The notes beneath the pieces were generated by a model. It was not told the origin of the DNA, searched no databases, and saw only the letters and a list, made by a program, of their open reading frames with translations. A stretch of 64,000 nt of DNA from positions 930,001 through 994,000 of the forward strand of contig OY969122.1 in NCBI GenBank assembly GCA_963698085.1, written 5' to 3'. Made by a program: the position numbers and the translations under genes. Each line of letters opens with the position of its first letter. Positions within the stretch are counted from its first letter, which is position 1. Shown in pieces: positions 1 to 7,490 of this stretch. This DNA is from VRUE01 sp963698085. Lineage in GTDB: Bacteria; Actinomycetota; Thermoleophilia; Solirubrobacterales; 70-9.

Positions 1-1055
1 TGGTCTTCGATCCGGCCGACTCCCGACCCGCTGGGTTCAACTTGCTGTCGGCTGGCGACGCGGCCGCCGACCTCATCACCGATCACATCGTCGGCCAGTT
101 CAAGCAGCTCTACCAGGGCTATCTCGGTCCCCGTTCGGAGATGCTGCTTCGGGCGGCGCTCCTGACGCTCTCACAGGCTCCCGGTCCCTGGACGATCTGC
201 GAGGTCATGCCAACCCTCAACTCGCCGTCGCTGAGACGGCGGCTGATGGGATCGGTCGAGGACGATCAGCTCGGTTCGATCTGGGCCTGGTTCGAGGGAC
301 AGAGCCCGGCAGCTCAGACGGAGATGGTCAGCCCGCTCGCCAACAAGCTCGCCGCCTTTACCTTGCGGCGGAAGCTCCGCGCGGTCGTCGGTCAGAGCAC
401 GAGCGCCCTCGACTTCGACGCGGTTCTCCGCGAGCGGAAGATCGTCCTCGTCTCACTCGCCAAGGGATTGATTGGCGAAGACGCGGCCAGCCTGCTCGGC
501 TCCTGCATCCTGGCCGAGCTGTGGGCGGCGATCCAACGCCGCGTGGCGCTGCCCGCAGGAGAACGACACTTCGTCTCGGTCGTCTTGGACGAGGCACAGG
601 ACTTCCTGCGGCTGCCCATCGCCCTCGGCGATGCCGTCGCGCAGTCGCGGGGTCTCGGCGTCGGCTGGACGGTCGCCCATCAGAACCTCGGCCAGCTCAA
701 GCCTGATCTTCGTGCGGCGGTACTCGCCAACCTCCGCTCGAAGCTCGTCATGCAGACGACGGCCGACGATGCGCGTACCTTCGCCCGCGAGTTCGCCCCG
801 CACCTGGACGCCGCCGACTTTCAGGGTCTCGGTCCCTTCGAGGCCTACGCCGCCGTCTCGACCGGCTCAGCCGTCGCCCCGCCCGCCTCCATTCAGACCC
901 GCCCGCCGCTCTCGCCACTCGGCCACGGCGAGGCAGTGCGCAAGCGCTCCCGAACGCGGTATGGGCGCGACCCGAAAGACGTGGACGCCGAGGTTCGGGA
1001 CCGGCTCACCGACGGCCTGCCCGAGGCTCCGCTCGGCGTGAGGCGGCGGCGATGA
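1..1055 (+). CDS. TraG/VirD4-like conjugative coupling ATPase, 5'-truncated
   Basis: The reading frame is open from base 3 at the left edge, so the N-terminus, including any Walker A motif, is missing. The visible 351 residues hold a Walker B-type VVLDEAQ (nt 583-603) and a following GWTVAHQNLGQL segment, which is typical of the TraG/TraD/VirD4 (TraM-recognition) ATPases that deliver DNA to a type IV secretion channel at the inner membrane. The C-terminus is Arg/Pro-rich. It lies directly upstream of a replication-relaxation gene, a pairing common in actinobacterial ICEs. The ATPase superfamily is fairly sure; the exact role in transfer is inferred from context. Confidence 0.7.
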   Translation, partial: VFDPADSRPAGFNLLSAGDAAADLITDHIVGQFKQLYQGYLGPRSEMLLRAALLTLSQAPGPWTICEVMPTLNSPSLRRRLMGSVEDDQLGSIWAWFEGQSPAAQTEMVSPLANKLAAFTLRRKLRAVVGQSTSALDFDAVLRERKIVLVSLAKGLIGEDAASLLGSCILAELWAAIQRRVALPAGERHFVSVVLDEAQDFLRLPIALGDAVAQSRGLGVGWTVAHQNLGQLKPDLRAAVLANLRSKLVMQTTADDARTFAREFAPHLDAADFQGLGPFEAYAAVSTGSAVAPPASIQTRPPLSPLGHGEAVRKRSRTRYGRDPKDVDAEVRDRLTDGLPEAPLGVRRRR

Positions 1056-1158
1056 TCGCTGTTCGCTTCGCTCGGCCGAGCCGCAGGCAAAGCCCCAGCA
1101 CCGGGCAGCTTTCCGGTGCGCTAACGCCAACGACTCACTCGCCCCAGAGGTGGTCGCG

Positions 1159-1971
1159 ATGAGTCGTAATCGGGTGACGAATGCCTACGTGGAACGGCTG
1201 GCCGCAGAGCTTCCCGAACGGGACCTCGCCCTGGTCGAATCCCTCGACAAGCTCCGAGTTGCCACGGCCACGCAGCTCAGGCGCCTGCACTTCGTAGATG
1301 GCACCAAGGCTGCCAATGCCCGCCAGGCCTGGCGCAGGCTCCGCGCGCTCACTGAGGCCCGCATCATCACCGTCCTCGAGCGGCGCATCGGCGGCGGTGC
1401 CGGCGGCTCCTCGCAGGCAGTCTTTGCCCTCGACACGGCAGGCCAGCGGCTCGCCTCGGTCTGTGGTCCCGCCGGGGGCAGGCGGCTTCGGCGTCCCTGG
1501 ACTCCCGGCAATCAGTTTCTTTGCCATGCCGTCCAAGTCACGGAGCTATATGTCGAACTCCGCGAGCGGGAACGGGAAGGCCAAGGGGAACTCCTTGCCT
1601 TCGACGCCGAGCCCTTGTGCTGGCGACGCTTCACCGGAGTCGGCGGAGCAACCGCTTGGCTCAAGCCCGATGCCTTCGTCCGCTTCGGCGCTGGCGACTA
1701 CGAACACCTGAGCTTCGTCGAGGTTGATAGGGCCACGGCCTCGGCCCCGACCCTTGCCCGAAAGCTCGACCAATATCGCAAGTTCTGGCAGACCGGCCGC
1801 GAGCAAGAGCGTTTCGGAGCTTTCCCCCGCGCCGTCCTGCTCGTCCCCACTGAGGCCCGTCACGCGGTCGCAGTCGAAGCGATCCGGCGGCAAGGGTCCG
1901 ATGCCAAGCCGCTGTATCGGGTCGGCCGGTACGAGGAAGCGGCCGATCTCTTGACCGGGGGCGGGTCGTGA
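1159..1971 (+). CDS. Replication-relaxation family protein
   Basis: This 270-residue protein begins with a winged-helix-like segment (an ERDLALVESLDKLRVATATQ-type pattern followed by LRRLHF) characteristic of the Replic_Relax family (PF13814) found on actinobacterial plasmids and ICEs. The family is thought to bind DNA in replication or mobilisation. An in-frame GTG lies at 1150, but AGAGGTGG at 1146-1153 is better placed for the ATG at 1159. The stop overlaps the next start (GTGA at 1968-1971), implying translational coupling with the methyltransferase. The biochemical function is not established from the sequence alone. Confidence 0.75.
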   Translation: MSRNRVTNAYVERLAAELPERDLALVESLDKLRVATATQLRRLHFVDGTKAANARQAWRRLRALTEARIITVLERRIGGGAGGSSQAVFALDTAGQRLASVCGPAGGRRLRRPWTPGNQFLCHAVQVTELYVELREREREGQGELLAFDAEPLCWRRFTGVGGATAWLKPDAFVRFGAGDYEHLSFVEVDRATASAPTLARKLDQYRKFWQTGREQERFGAFPRAVLLVPTEARHAVAVEAIRRQGSDAKPLYRVGRYEEAADLLTGGGS

Positions 1972-2966
1972 AGACGCTCCCTCGAAGCACGATCTTGACC
2001 GGCGATGCCTGCCGGGTGCTTTCCGGCCTCCTGCCCGAGTCGGTGGACTGCTGCATCACCAGCCCGCCGTATGCGAACGGCCTCCGCGACTACGGGGCAC
2101 CAAGACAGCTCGGCCAGGAGCCGACGATCACCGAGTACGTGGAGAGCCTGCGGTCGGTGCTGCGGCTTGTCCGCCACGTCCTCAAAGACAGCGGCTCACT
2201 GTGGCTCAATCTCGGCGACGCCTACAGCAAGCACCCGCGCCACGGCGCACCGCGCGGCGGGTTGTTGCTGGCTCCGCAGCGGGTCGCTCTGGCGCTCGCC
2301 GCTGACAGCTGGATTGTTCGCAACGTCTGCATCTGGCACAAGCCGAACCCGCTGCCGCAGAGCGCAGCCGACCGGCTCAGTCCAACGTACGAGGTCGTCA
2401 TCTTCGCCACCAAGAGCCGCCGCTATTTCTTCGACCTCGACGCGATCCGCATCCCGCATCGCTCGGCCAACCGAGCGCGGCCACAGGCCCGCGAGCGCCG
2501 TCGCCGCTATCAGGGCAACAACACCGGCCTCGGCCGCCTCAAGGCGGCGGGTCGGGTCGGCAACCGCAACGGCAAGAACCCCGGCGACGTCTGGACGGTG
2601 ACGACCGCCGCCGACCGGCTCGGCCATCAGGCGACCTTCCCCGAGGCCTTGATCGAGCGCCCGATCCTGGCGACGTGCCCGGAGCGAATCTGCGTGCAAT
2701 GCGATCGGGCCTGGACCCGGCCGACGCGGATCAAGAGTCGCCGGACCAGCGAGGGGATGCGCCACGTCCGCGAGGTCGGCGCGCTTCGCCGCTGCGACTG
2801 CTTCGCGCCAACTCGCCCCGGCGTCGTCCTCGATCCGTTCATGGGAACCGGCACCACGGCGGTCGTGGCCGAACGGCTCGGGCGCGACTGGCTCGGCATC
2901 GAACTGAACCCGACCTTCACCAAGCTGGCTGAAGACCGGCTCCGATTCGCGCGAAGGGCCCGATGA
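1968..2966 (+). CDS. Site-specific DNA methyltransferase, N4-cytosine/N6-adenine class
   Basis: This 332-residue methyltransferase transfers a methyl group from S-adenosylmethionine to an exocyclic amino group of a DNA base. Catalytic motif IV (DCCITSPPY, residues 27-35) precedes the SAM-binding motif I (LDPFMGTGTT, about 288-297), the beta-class order. SPPY favours N4-cytosine but does not exclude N6-adenine. A Cys cluster (CPERICVQC and CDC, about 233-275) probably binds zinc. No restriction endonuclease is adjacent, so it looks like an orphan enzyme of the element, possibly protecting it from host restriction. It starts with GTG overlapping the previous stop. Confidence 0.88.
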   Translation: MKTLPRSTILTGDACRVLSGLLPESVDCCITSPPYANGLRDYGAPRQLGQEPTITEYVESLRSVLRLVRHVLKDSGSLWLNLGDAYSKHPRHGAPRGGLLLAPQRVALALAADSWIVRNVCIWHKPNPLPQSAADRLSPTYEVVIFATKSRRYFFDLDAIRIPHRSANRARPQARERRRRYQGNNTGLGRLKAAGRVGNRNGKNPGDVWTVTTAADRLGHQATFPEALIERPILATCPERICVQCDRAWTRPTRIKSRRTSEGMRHVREVGALRRCDCFAPTRPGVVLDPFMGTGTTAVVAERLGRDWLGIELNPTFTKLAEDRLRFARRAR

Positions 2967-3054
2967 GCCGGTGGACGGCTTCGCGGCGAGCGGAAGGGCT
3001 GCGGCCTTTCTGCTCGCCGCAAGAGCTATCCACTACCAAAGGAGGTGCTGGGCG

Positions 3055-3423
3055 ATGAGCAAAGCCCAGGACATTTACGACCGCGTGGAGGCGGTCGCCG
3101 CCGAAGGGCTCTCGAAGAAGGAGGCCCACGAGAAGGTCGCCAAGGAGTTCGGCATGAAGCCGAGCTCAATCCGCGGCGCGGTCTACCAGGCCCGGAAGGC
3201 AAGCGGGCTAACCGGCCCCCGCCGCGTGCGGGAGACCACCACGGAGGGGGCGGTTGCCTCAGCCCTGGAAACGCTGGAGCAGGCCCGCGAGGCCATCGAC
3301 GATGAGGTCGCGGCTGCCAAAGAGCGGGCCGATGAGGCCAGCCGCGAGTACAAAGCGCTGAAGGACAGCGCCGAGGACCGCAAGGCCGAGATCACCACCA
3401 AGATCGAGGCGCTGGCGGCGTAA
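3055..3423 (+). CDS. Small HTH/coiled-coil protein, function unknown
   Basis: The protein has 122 residues. Residues 1-55 resemble a helix-turn-helix (GLSKKEAHEKVAKEFGMKPS pattern). The C-terminal half is a charged, heptad-like coiled coil (EQAREAIDDEVAAAKERADE region). A strong AAAGGAGG at 3038-3045 precedes the ATG at 3055, which is why an upstream in-frame start at 2971 is rejected. A hairpin terminator follows at once. It is probably a nucleoid-associated or partition-like accessory DNA-binding protein of the element, but no named family is recognised. Confidence 0.65.
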   Translation: MSKAQDIYDRVEAVAAEGLSKKEAHEKVAKEFGMKPSSIRGAVYQARKASGLTGPRRVRETTTEGAVASALETLEQAREAIDDEVAAAKERADEASREYKALKDSAEDRKAEITTKIEALAA

Positions 3424-3430
3424 CACCAAT

Positions 3431-3482
3431 GCGGGCGACCTGGACACCACACACGGATTCGTCCAGGTCGCCCGCCTCTTTT
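3431..3482 (+). terminator. Rho-independent terminator
   Basis: A perfect 15-bp stem (3431-3445 with 3461-3475) with a 15-nt loop is followed by the T-rich run TCTTTTCT. It lies 8 nt after the stop of the small HTH/coiled-coil gene and separates the transfer-type genes from the XRE-ImmA-recombinase operon. Confidence 0.85.
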
Positions 3483-3521
3483 CTCAGACCGCCCGCGTGG
3501 CACCGCTCCCTACTGCTTGGC

Positions 3522-3541
3522 TTCTTGCGTATACGCAAGAA
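3522..3541. promoter_or_regulatory. Perfect 20-bp palindrome, probable XRE operator
   Basis: TTCTTGCGTATACGCAAGAA is identical to its own reverse complement and lies 12 nt before the start of the XRE regulator. Such perfect dyads upstream of an xre-immA pair are usually the autoregulatory operator. TTGCGTATACG within it may also overlap promoter elements. Confidence 0.65.
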
Positions 3542-3553
3542 CAGCGAGACAAT

Positions 3554-3934
3554 ATGGACATGTCGAAATCCCAACTCAAAGCTCTGGGCAAGCTCATTTC
3601 CCGCGAGCGCAACGACCGCGGACTCACCCGCGAGGTCGTGGCGCGTCAGGCTGGCCTTGCCGAGTCGAGCCTCAAGCGCTTGGAGGACGGCGAGTTCGCC
3701 CGCCCCGATCCCGAGAAGCTCCAGCGCATCGCCCGCGCCCTGGAACTCGACGCCGAGGATCTGTTCGCCTTGGCGGGCTACACCCCTTCGGACGGCCTGC
3801 CGAACCTCGGCCCGTACTTGCGGACCAAGTTCGAGGGCGACCTTTCGGCCAAAGACCGCAAGGATGTTGAACGCTACATCGAGCAAAAGCGCGCCGAACG
3901 CCGCAAAGGAGGCCGCCGTGGGTCCGCTCGCTGA
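3554..3934 (+). CDS. XRE-family helix-turn-helix regulator (ImmR-like)
   Basis: This 126-residue protein has an N-terminal XRE helix-turn-helix (about residues 10-65, with the RERNDRGLTREVVARQAGL and ESSLKRLEDG segments). Its C-terminal tail is basic. It overlaps the downstream ImmA peptidase gene by 17 nt, the classic ImmR/ImmA arrangement in which the peptidase cleaves the repressor to induce excision or transfer genes. A perfect palindrome just upstream is the likely operator. Start ATG 3554; a second ATG at 3560 is possible. Confidence 0.85.
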   Translation: MDMSKSQLKALGKLISRERNDRGLTREVVARQAGLAESSLKRLEDGEFARPDPEKLQRIARALELDAEDLFALAGYTPSDGLPNLGPYLRTKFEGDLSAKDRKDVERYIEQKRAERRKGGRRGSAR

Positions 3935-4469
3935 ACTGCGAGCGCTTTGTCCGCATCGCCCGCTGGCTCCGTATGAGGCGCGGCGCGTGGCCGAGCTGCA
4001 AGCTAATCGGCTGCTTCGCCACCACGGGATTGATTCGGCCCCGGTGCCCGAGCAAGTGATCGAGTGTCTGCCGCGCGTGCGGGTCGTCCAGCGGGCGAAC
4101 GCTCCCGTCTCCGGATACGTCGAGTGGAGCGGCGGCACTTGGCTGATCGCGGTTTGTAGCGGGGAGCCGTTCGTGCGGCAGCGCTTCACGATGGCACACG
4201 AACTCGGTCACGCCCTCATGGCTCCGCTCGCAACGACGGCGTTTCGCCCGTTCCGCCATCTCGACGCCCACACCCAGCGCGAGCGCGCTGCCAACCACTT
4301 CGCCGGGTGCCTCTTGATGCCGAAGCGGTGGGTCACGAACGCCTACTTCAACCGGGGGGTCCGCAACCCCGTCCACTTGGCCCGGCGCTTCCAGGTGTCG
4401 GCCGTAGCGATGCGGGTCAGGCTCGACGTACTCGGGATCGAGAAAGCGAAGCGGCGGGCGCGAGCGTGA
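3918..4469 (+). CDS. ImmA/IrrE-type metallopeptidase
   Basis: This 183-residue protein has the zinc-binding motif HELGH at residues 94-98 (within FTMAHELGHAL) and a downstream Glu-containing helix (RERAANHFAGCLLMP) typical of ImmA/IrrE (COG2856) peptidases. These enzymes cleave the cognate XRE repressor and so derepress the element. AAAGGAGG at 3905-3912 fixes the GTG start at 3918, inside the end of the regulator gene. The stop overlaps the GTG of the recombinase (GTGA), so regulator, peptidase and recombinase form one operon. The substrate is inferred from neighbourhood. Confidence 0.88.
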   Translation: MGPLAELRALCPHRPLAPYEARRVAELQANRLLRHHGIDSAPVPEQVIECLPRVRVVQRANAPVSGYVEWSGGTWLIAVCSGEPFVRQRFTMAHELGHALMAPLATTAFRPFRHLDAHTQRERAANHFAGCLLMPKRWVTNAYFNRGVRNPVHLARRFQVSAVAMRVRLDVLGIEKAKRRARA

Positions 4470-6193
4470 AGCGGGCGACGCTCTACCTCCGCGTCTCGAC
4501 CGCCGAGCAGACCCGTCGCGCTTTTTCAGAGGAGGGCTACTCCATCGAGGCACAGCGGGGCGCGGGGCGCGACCAGATCGCCCGACTCGAAGCCGAGCAC
4601 GACCCGGCTACTGATGAGTACGTGGACCGGGGCCGCTCGGCCCGCTCGACGGATCGTCCCGAGCTGCAACGACTCCTGAAACGCATCCGGGAGCAGGGTG
4701 ACGTGGATTACGTGATCGTCCACAAGCTCGACCGGCTGGCCCGGAGCGTCGCCGACCACCTCAAGATCGCCCTCGAAATCAGGCAGGCCGGAGCCGAGCT
4801 GGTCTCCGTCACCGAGACCATCGACGATACGCCGACGGGTGAATACATGGAGACGATCTACGCCGCCAACGCGCAGCTCTACTCGGCCAACCTCGCCAGC
4901 GAGGCCAAGAAGGGATTGCGCCAGAAGGCCCGGCTCGGCGGGACGCCGTGTGCCGCCCCGATCGGCTACCTCAACGTGCGCGAGCGCGACGAGGCGACCG
5001 GCATCGAGCTTCGCACCGTGCGCCTCGACCCCGAACGCGCCCCGCATATCCGCTGGGCCTTCGCCGCCTACGCCTCGGGTGCCTACACCCTCGACACGCT
5101 GCACGCGGCACTTAAAGACCGTGGACTCACCACCCGCCCGACGCCGACCCGCCCCGCCAAGCCGCTCTCGCGAGCCCAGCTATCGCGGATGCTCAAGCAC
5201 CCTTTCTATATCGGCACGGTCCGCTATGCCGGGACGGACTACCCCAACGGCAAGCATGAGCCCCTGATCGACCAGGACACCTTCGACCGGGCCGGGCACG
5301 TACTCACCGCCCACGCCCAGGCCTGCGAGCGCGATCGCAAGCACAAACATTTTCTAAAGGGGAGCCTGCGCTGCCACTGCGGGGAACGGCTGACGTTCGT
5401 AAAGGGTAAGAGCAAAACCGGCCGCCTCTATGACTACTTCGCCTGCCTCGGGCGGATCAAGGGGACCGGCTGCAAGCTGCCCTACCTCCCGGCGCATGAG
5501 GTCGAGGAGAAGGCGGCGGCCGCATACGCCGAGGTCAAGGTCGCGCAGCTCGGAGCCGGGACGAGCGCCGCCGACTGGAGGCTCCACTTGGCAGACGTCC
5601 GAAAAGCCCTGACCAAGAGCCTCGCTGGGATGCGCGCCGTGAACACCGGTGAGGTCCGCCGCCAGCGAGCGAGGATCGAATCGCTGAACGAAAAACGTGC
5701 CAAGTTCCTCGACGCCTACTACGCCGACGCCCTGCCGCTCGATCTGTTGAAGGCCGAGCAGGATCGCCTAGCACGCGAGCTGGGAACCGCCGAGGTGGCG
5801 CTGTCGCGGGCCGAAACCGACCTCGACAAGTTGAACGAGGTCTTTGACCAAGCTCTCGCGGCCGCTCGCGTGATGGAGGAGACGTATGGCCGGGGCGCCA
5901 GATCGGATCGCCGCCTCTGGAATCAAGCCCTCTTCGTCTGCTTCCGAGTTCGGCCCGATGAGGCGGTCGCGAGCGAGCTGCACGAGGAGATACGGACCCT
6001 CACGGCCAAAGACACCCCGAAGCGGCTGCGGGCGGAAGCCCGGACAGCCGTTTCTTCAGGTCGGGGTTCTAATAAGAGCCTTCTAGCGGAGAGGGAGGGA
6101 TTCGAACCCTCGAGAGAGCTTGCGCCCCCTACTCGCTTAGCAGGCGAGTGCCTTCAGCCACTCGGCCACCTCTCCGGGCGAGGAAAACCATAG
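4466..6193 (+). CDS. Large serine recombinase / site-specific integrase
   Basis: The 575-residue protein has an N-terminal resolvase domain with the predicted nucleophile Ser11 (LYLRVSTAEQ) and an HKLDRLARS region. A recombinase domain (about 160-270), a Cys-rich zinc ribbon (CHCGE...FACLGRIKGTGC, about 300-335) and a coiled coil follow, the full layout of large serine integrases. The GTG start at 4466 overlaps the immA stop. The frame has no stop before tRNA-Ser(GCT): its last roughly 35 codons read antisense through the tRNA (the EREGFEPS tail comes from the T-arm) and end at 6193. The native C-terminus may differ in the circular form. Confidence 0.9.
   Translation: MKRATLYLRVSTAEQTRRAFSEEGYSIEAQRGAGRDQIARLEAEHDPATDEYVDRGRSARSTDRPELQRLLKRIREQGDVDYVIVHKLDRLARSVADHLKIALEIRQAGAELVSVTETIDDTPTGEYMETIYAANAQLYSANLASEAKKGLRQKARLGGTPCAAPIGYLNVRERDEATGIELRTVRLDPERAPHIRWAFAAYASGAYTLDTLHAALKDRGLTTRPTPTRPAKPLSRAQLSRMLKHPFYIGTVRYAGTDYPNGKHEPLIDQDTFDRAGHVLTAHAQACERDRKHKHFLKGSLRCHCGERLTFVKGKSKTGRLYDYFACLGRIKGTGCKLPYLPAHEVEEKAAAAYAEVKVAQLGAGTSAADWRLHLADVRKALTKSLAGMRAVNTGEVRRQRARIESLNEKRAKFLDAYYADALPLDLLKAEQDRLARELGTAEVALSRAETDLDKLNEVFDQALAAARVMEETYGRGARSDRRLWNQALFVCFRVRPDEAVASELHEEIRTLTAKDTPKRLRAEARTAVSSGRGSNKSLLAEREGFEPSRELAPPTRLAGECLQPLGHLSGRGKP
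6088..6175 (-). tRNA. tRNA-Ser(GCT)
   Basis: On the minus strand the 88-nt gene begins GGAGAGGTGGCCGAGTGG. It has the anticodon loop CTGCTAA (anticodon GCT), a long class II variable arm, the T-loop GGTTCGAATCC and a 7-bp acceptor stem closing with CTCTCC. The CCA is not encoded. Its 3' end abuts the serine-recombinase element, making it the probable attachment target. Confidence 0.95.
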
Positions 6194-6219
6194 CGCCGGG
6201 CTCCGGGAGACGGCGCGGT

Positions 6220-6225
6220 TAGTCT
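6220..6225 (+). promoter_or_regulatory. Probable -10 box, leaderless start
   Basis: TAGTCT fits TANNNT and lies exactly 7 nt before the GTG at 6233. No Shine-Dalgarno is present, so the transcript probably starts at the start codon. Confidence 0.55.
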
Positions 6226-6232
6226 CGAACCC

Positions 6233-7444
6233 GTGAATCCTGGGATCGATCAGGCCCACGAGCGCTACGAGGCGATCTTCGCCGAGGTCGAGGCGCCGTT
6301 TGCCTTCGTCGACCTCGACGCGCTGACAGCCAACGCGACGGAGATGCTGGGACGCGCCGGTGGCAAGCCGATCAGGGTGGCCAGCAAGTCGCTGCGCTGC
6401 CGGACACTGCAGGAGCGCATCCTGCGCAGCGATCCCCGCTTCGAGGGGCAGATGACGTTCACCCTGCCGGAGACCTTGTGGCTGGCCGAGCAGGGGTTCG
6501 AGAACCTGCTCCTCGCCTACCCGACCGCCGACGCCGAGGCGCTGGGTGAGCTGGCGCTGCGCTCGGTCGCCAACCCGGAGGGGGCGCCGATCGTGATGGT
6601 CGACTGCCCTGAGCACCTCGACGCGATCGAGTCGGTGCTGGGAGCGGGAGCGGCGCCGGTGCGGGTCTGCATCGACGTCGACGCGAGCTGGTGGGCGCTG
6701 GGCGGCAGGGTCAAGGTGGGGCCGAAGCGCTCACCGGTGCACACCGTCGAGCAGGCGGTCGCGCTGGCCCGCGAGATCGACCGCCGCCCGCAGCTCGAGC
6801 TGGCGGCGCTGATGTCCTACGAGGGCCAGATCGCCGGCGTCGGTGACCGCCCGCCCGGACGGCGGCTGCGCGGCGGTGCGATCCGCGCAATGCAGAAACG
6901 CTCCGCCACGGAGCTGGCCGAGCGGCGCGGCGCGATCGTCACCGCGATCCGCGAGTTCGCGCAGTTGCCGATCGTCAACGGCGGCGGCACCGGCAGCCTC
7001 GAGCTGACCGCCGCCGAGGATCTGGTCACCGAGCTGACCGCGGGCTCGGGCTTCTACGCCCCCGCCCTCTTCGATCACTACAGCCGCTTCTCGCTGGCCC
7101 CGGCGGCCGGCTTCGCGCTGCCGATCGTGCGCAAGCCGGCGGCCGGCGTGGCGACCGCGCTCGGTGGTGGCTACCTCGCCTCCGGCAGCGGCGACCCGGC
7201 GAGGCTGCCAGCGCCTTGGCTGCCGGCTGGCCTGCGGCTCGATCCCGAGGAGGGCGCCGGCGAGGTGCAAACGCCCCTGCTCGGTCCTGCCGCCGAGCGG
7301 CTGTCGATCGGCGACCGTGTCTACCTGCGCCACGCCAAGGCGGGCGAGCTGTGCGAGCGCTTCGATGCCTTGCACCTGGTCGAGGCCGGCGAGATCGTCG
7401 ACGTGGTGCCTACGTACCGCGGCGAGGGCAAGGCGTTCCTCTAA
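6233..7444 (+). CDS. Amino acid deaminase/aldolase, PLP fold-type III
   Basis: The 403-residue protein resembles the alanine racemase/D-threonine aldolase fold. The N-terminal barrel carries AFVDLDAL and a KPIRVASKSLRC segment whose Lys52 is the likely PLP Schiff-base residue. Actinobacterial members are annotated as amino acid deaminase/aldolase and commonly sit beside a D-arabinono-1,4-lactone oxidase, as here (convergent). The substrate is not predictable; D-threonine- or D-serine-like amino acids are possible. The GTG start follows a TANNNT box by 7 nt. The two genes are separated by a hairpin. Confidence 0.78.
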   Translation: MNPGIDQAHERYEAIFAEVEAPFAFVDLDALTANATEMLGRAGGKPIRVASKSLRCRTLQERILRSDPRFEGQMTFTLPETLWLAEQGFENLLLAYPTADAEALGELALRSVANPEGAPIVMVDCPEHLDAIESVLGAGAAPVRVCIDVDASWWALGGRVKVGPKRSPVHTVEQAVALAREIDRRPQLELAALMSYEGQIAGVGDRPPGRRLRGGAIRAMQKRSATELAERRGAIVTAIREFAQLPIVNGGGTGSLELTAAEDLVTELTAGSGFYAPALFDHYSRFSLAPAAGFALPIVRKPAAGVATALGGGYLASGSGDPARLPAPWLPAGLRLDPEEGAGEVQTPLLGPAAERLSIGDRVYLRHAKAGELCERFDALHLVEAGEIVDVVPTYRGEGKAFL

Positions 7445-7490
7445 CGAGCGCTGCATCTGCCCCCAATGACGTGGTAAATGCAGCGCTCGT
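7444..7490. terminator. Bidirectional terminator hairpin
   Basis: A perfect 13-bp inverted repeat (7444-7456 with 7478-7490) with a 21-nt loop lies between two convergent genes. Its arms touch both stop codons. There is no strong T-run, so termination efficiency is uncertain. Confidence 0.6.

Larger units (their letters stand above)
1..6104. mobile_element. Integrative element 1 (right end only), ICE-like
   Basis: The segment runs in from the left edge and carries conjugation-type genes (TraG/VirD4-like ATPase, replication-relaxation protein), an orphan DNA methyltransferase, an XRE-ImmA pair and a serine recombinase as the last gene. It ends against the 3' end of tRNA-Ser(GCT) on the minus strand, a usual place for an attachment site. 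The left boundary is outside the window, so the att repeat cannot be confirmed and the right limit is approximate. Confidence 0.7.
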
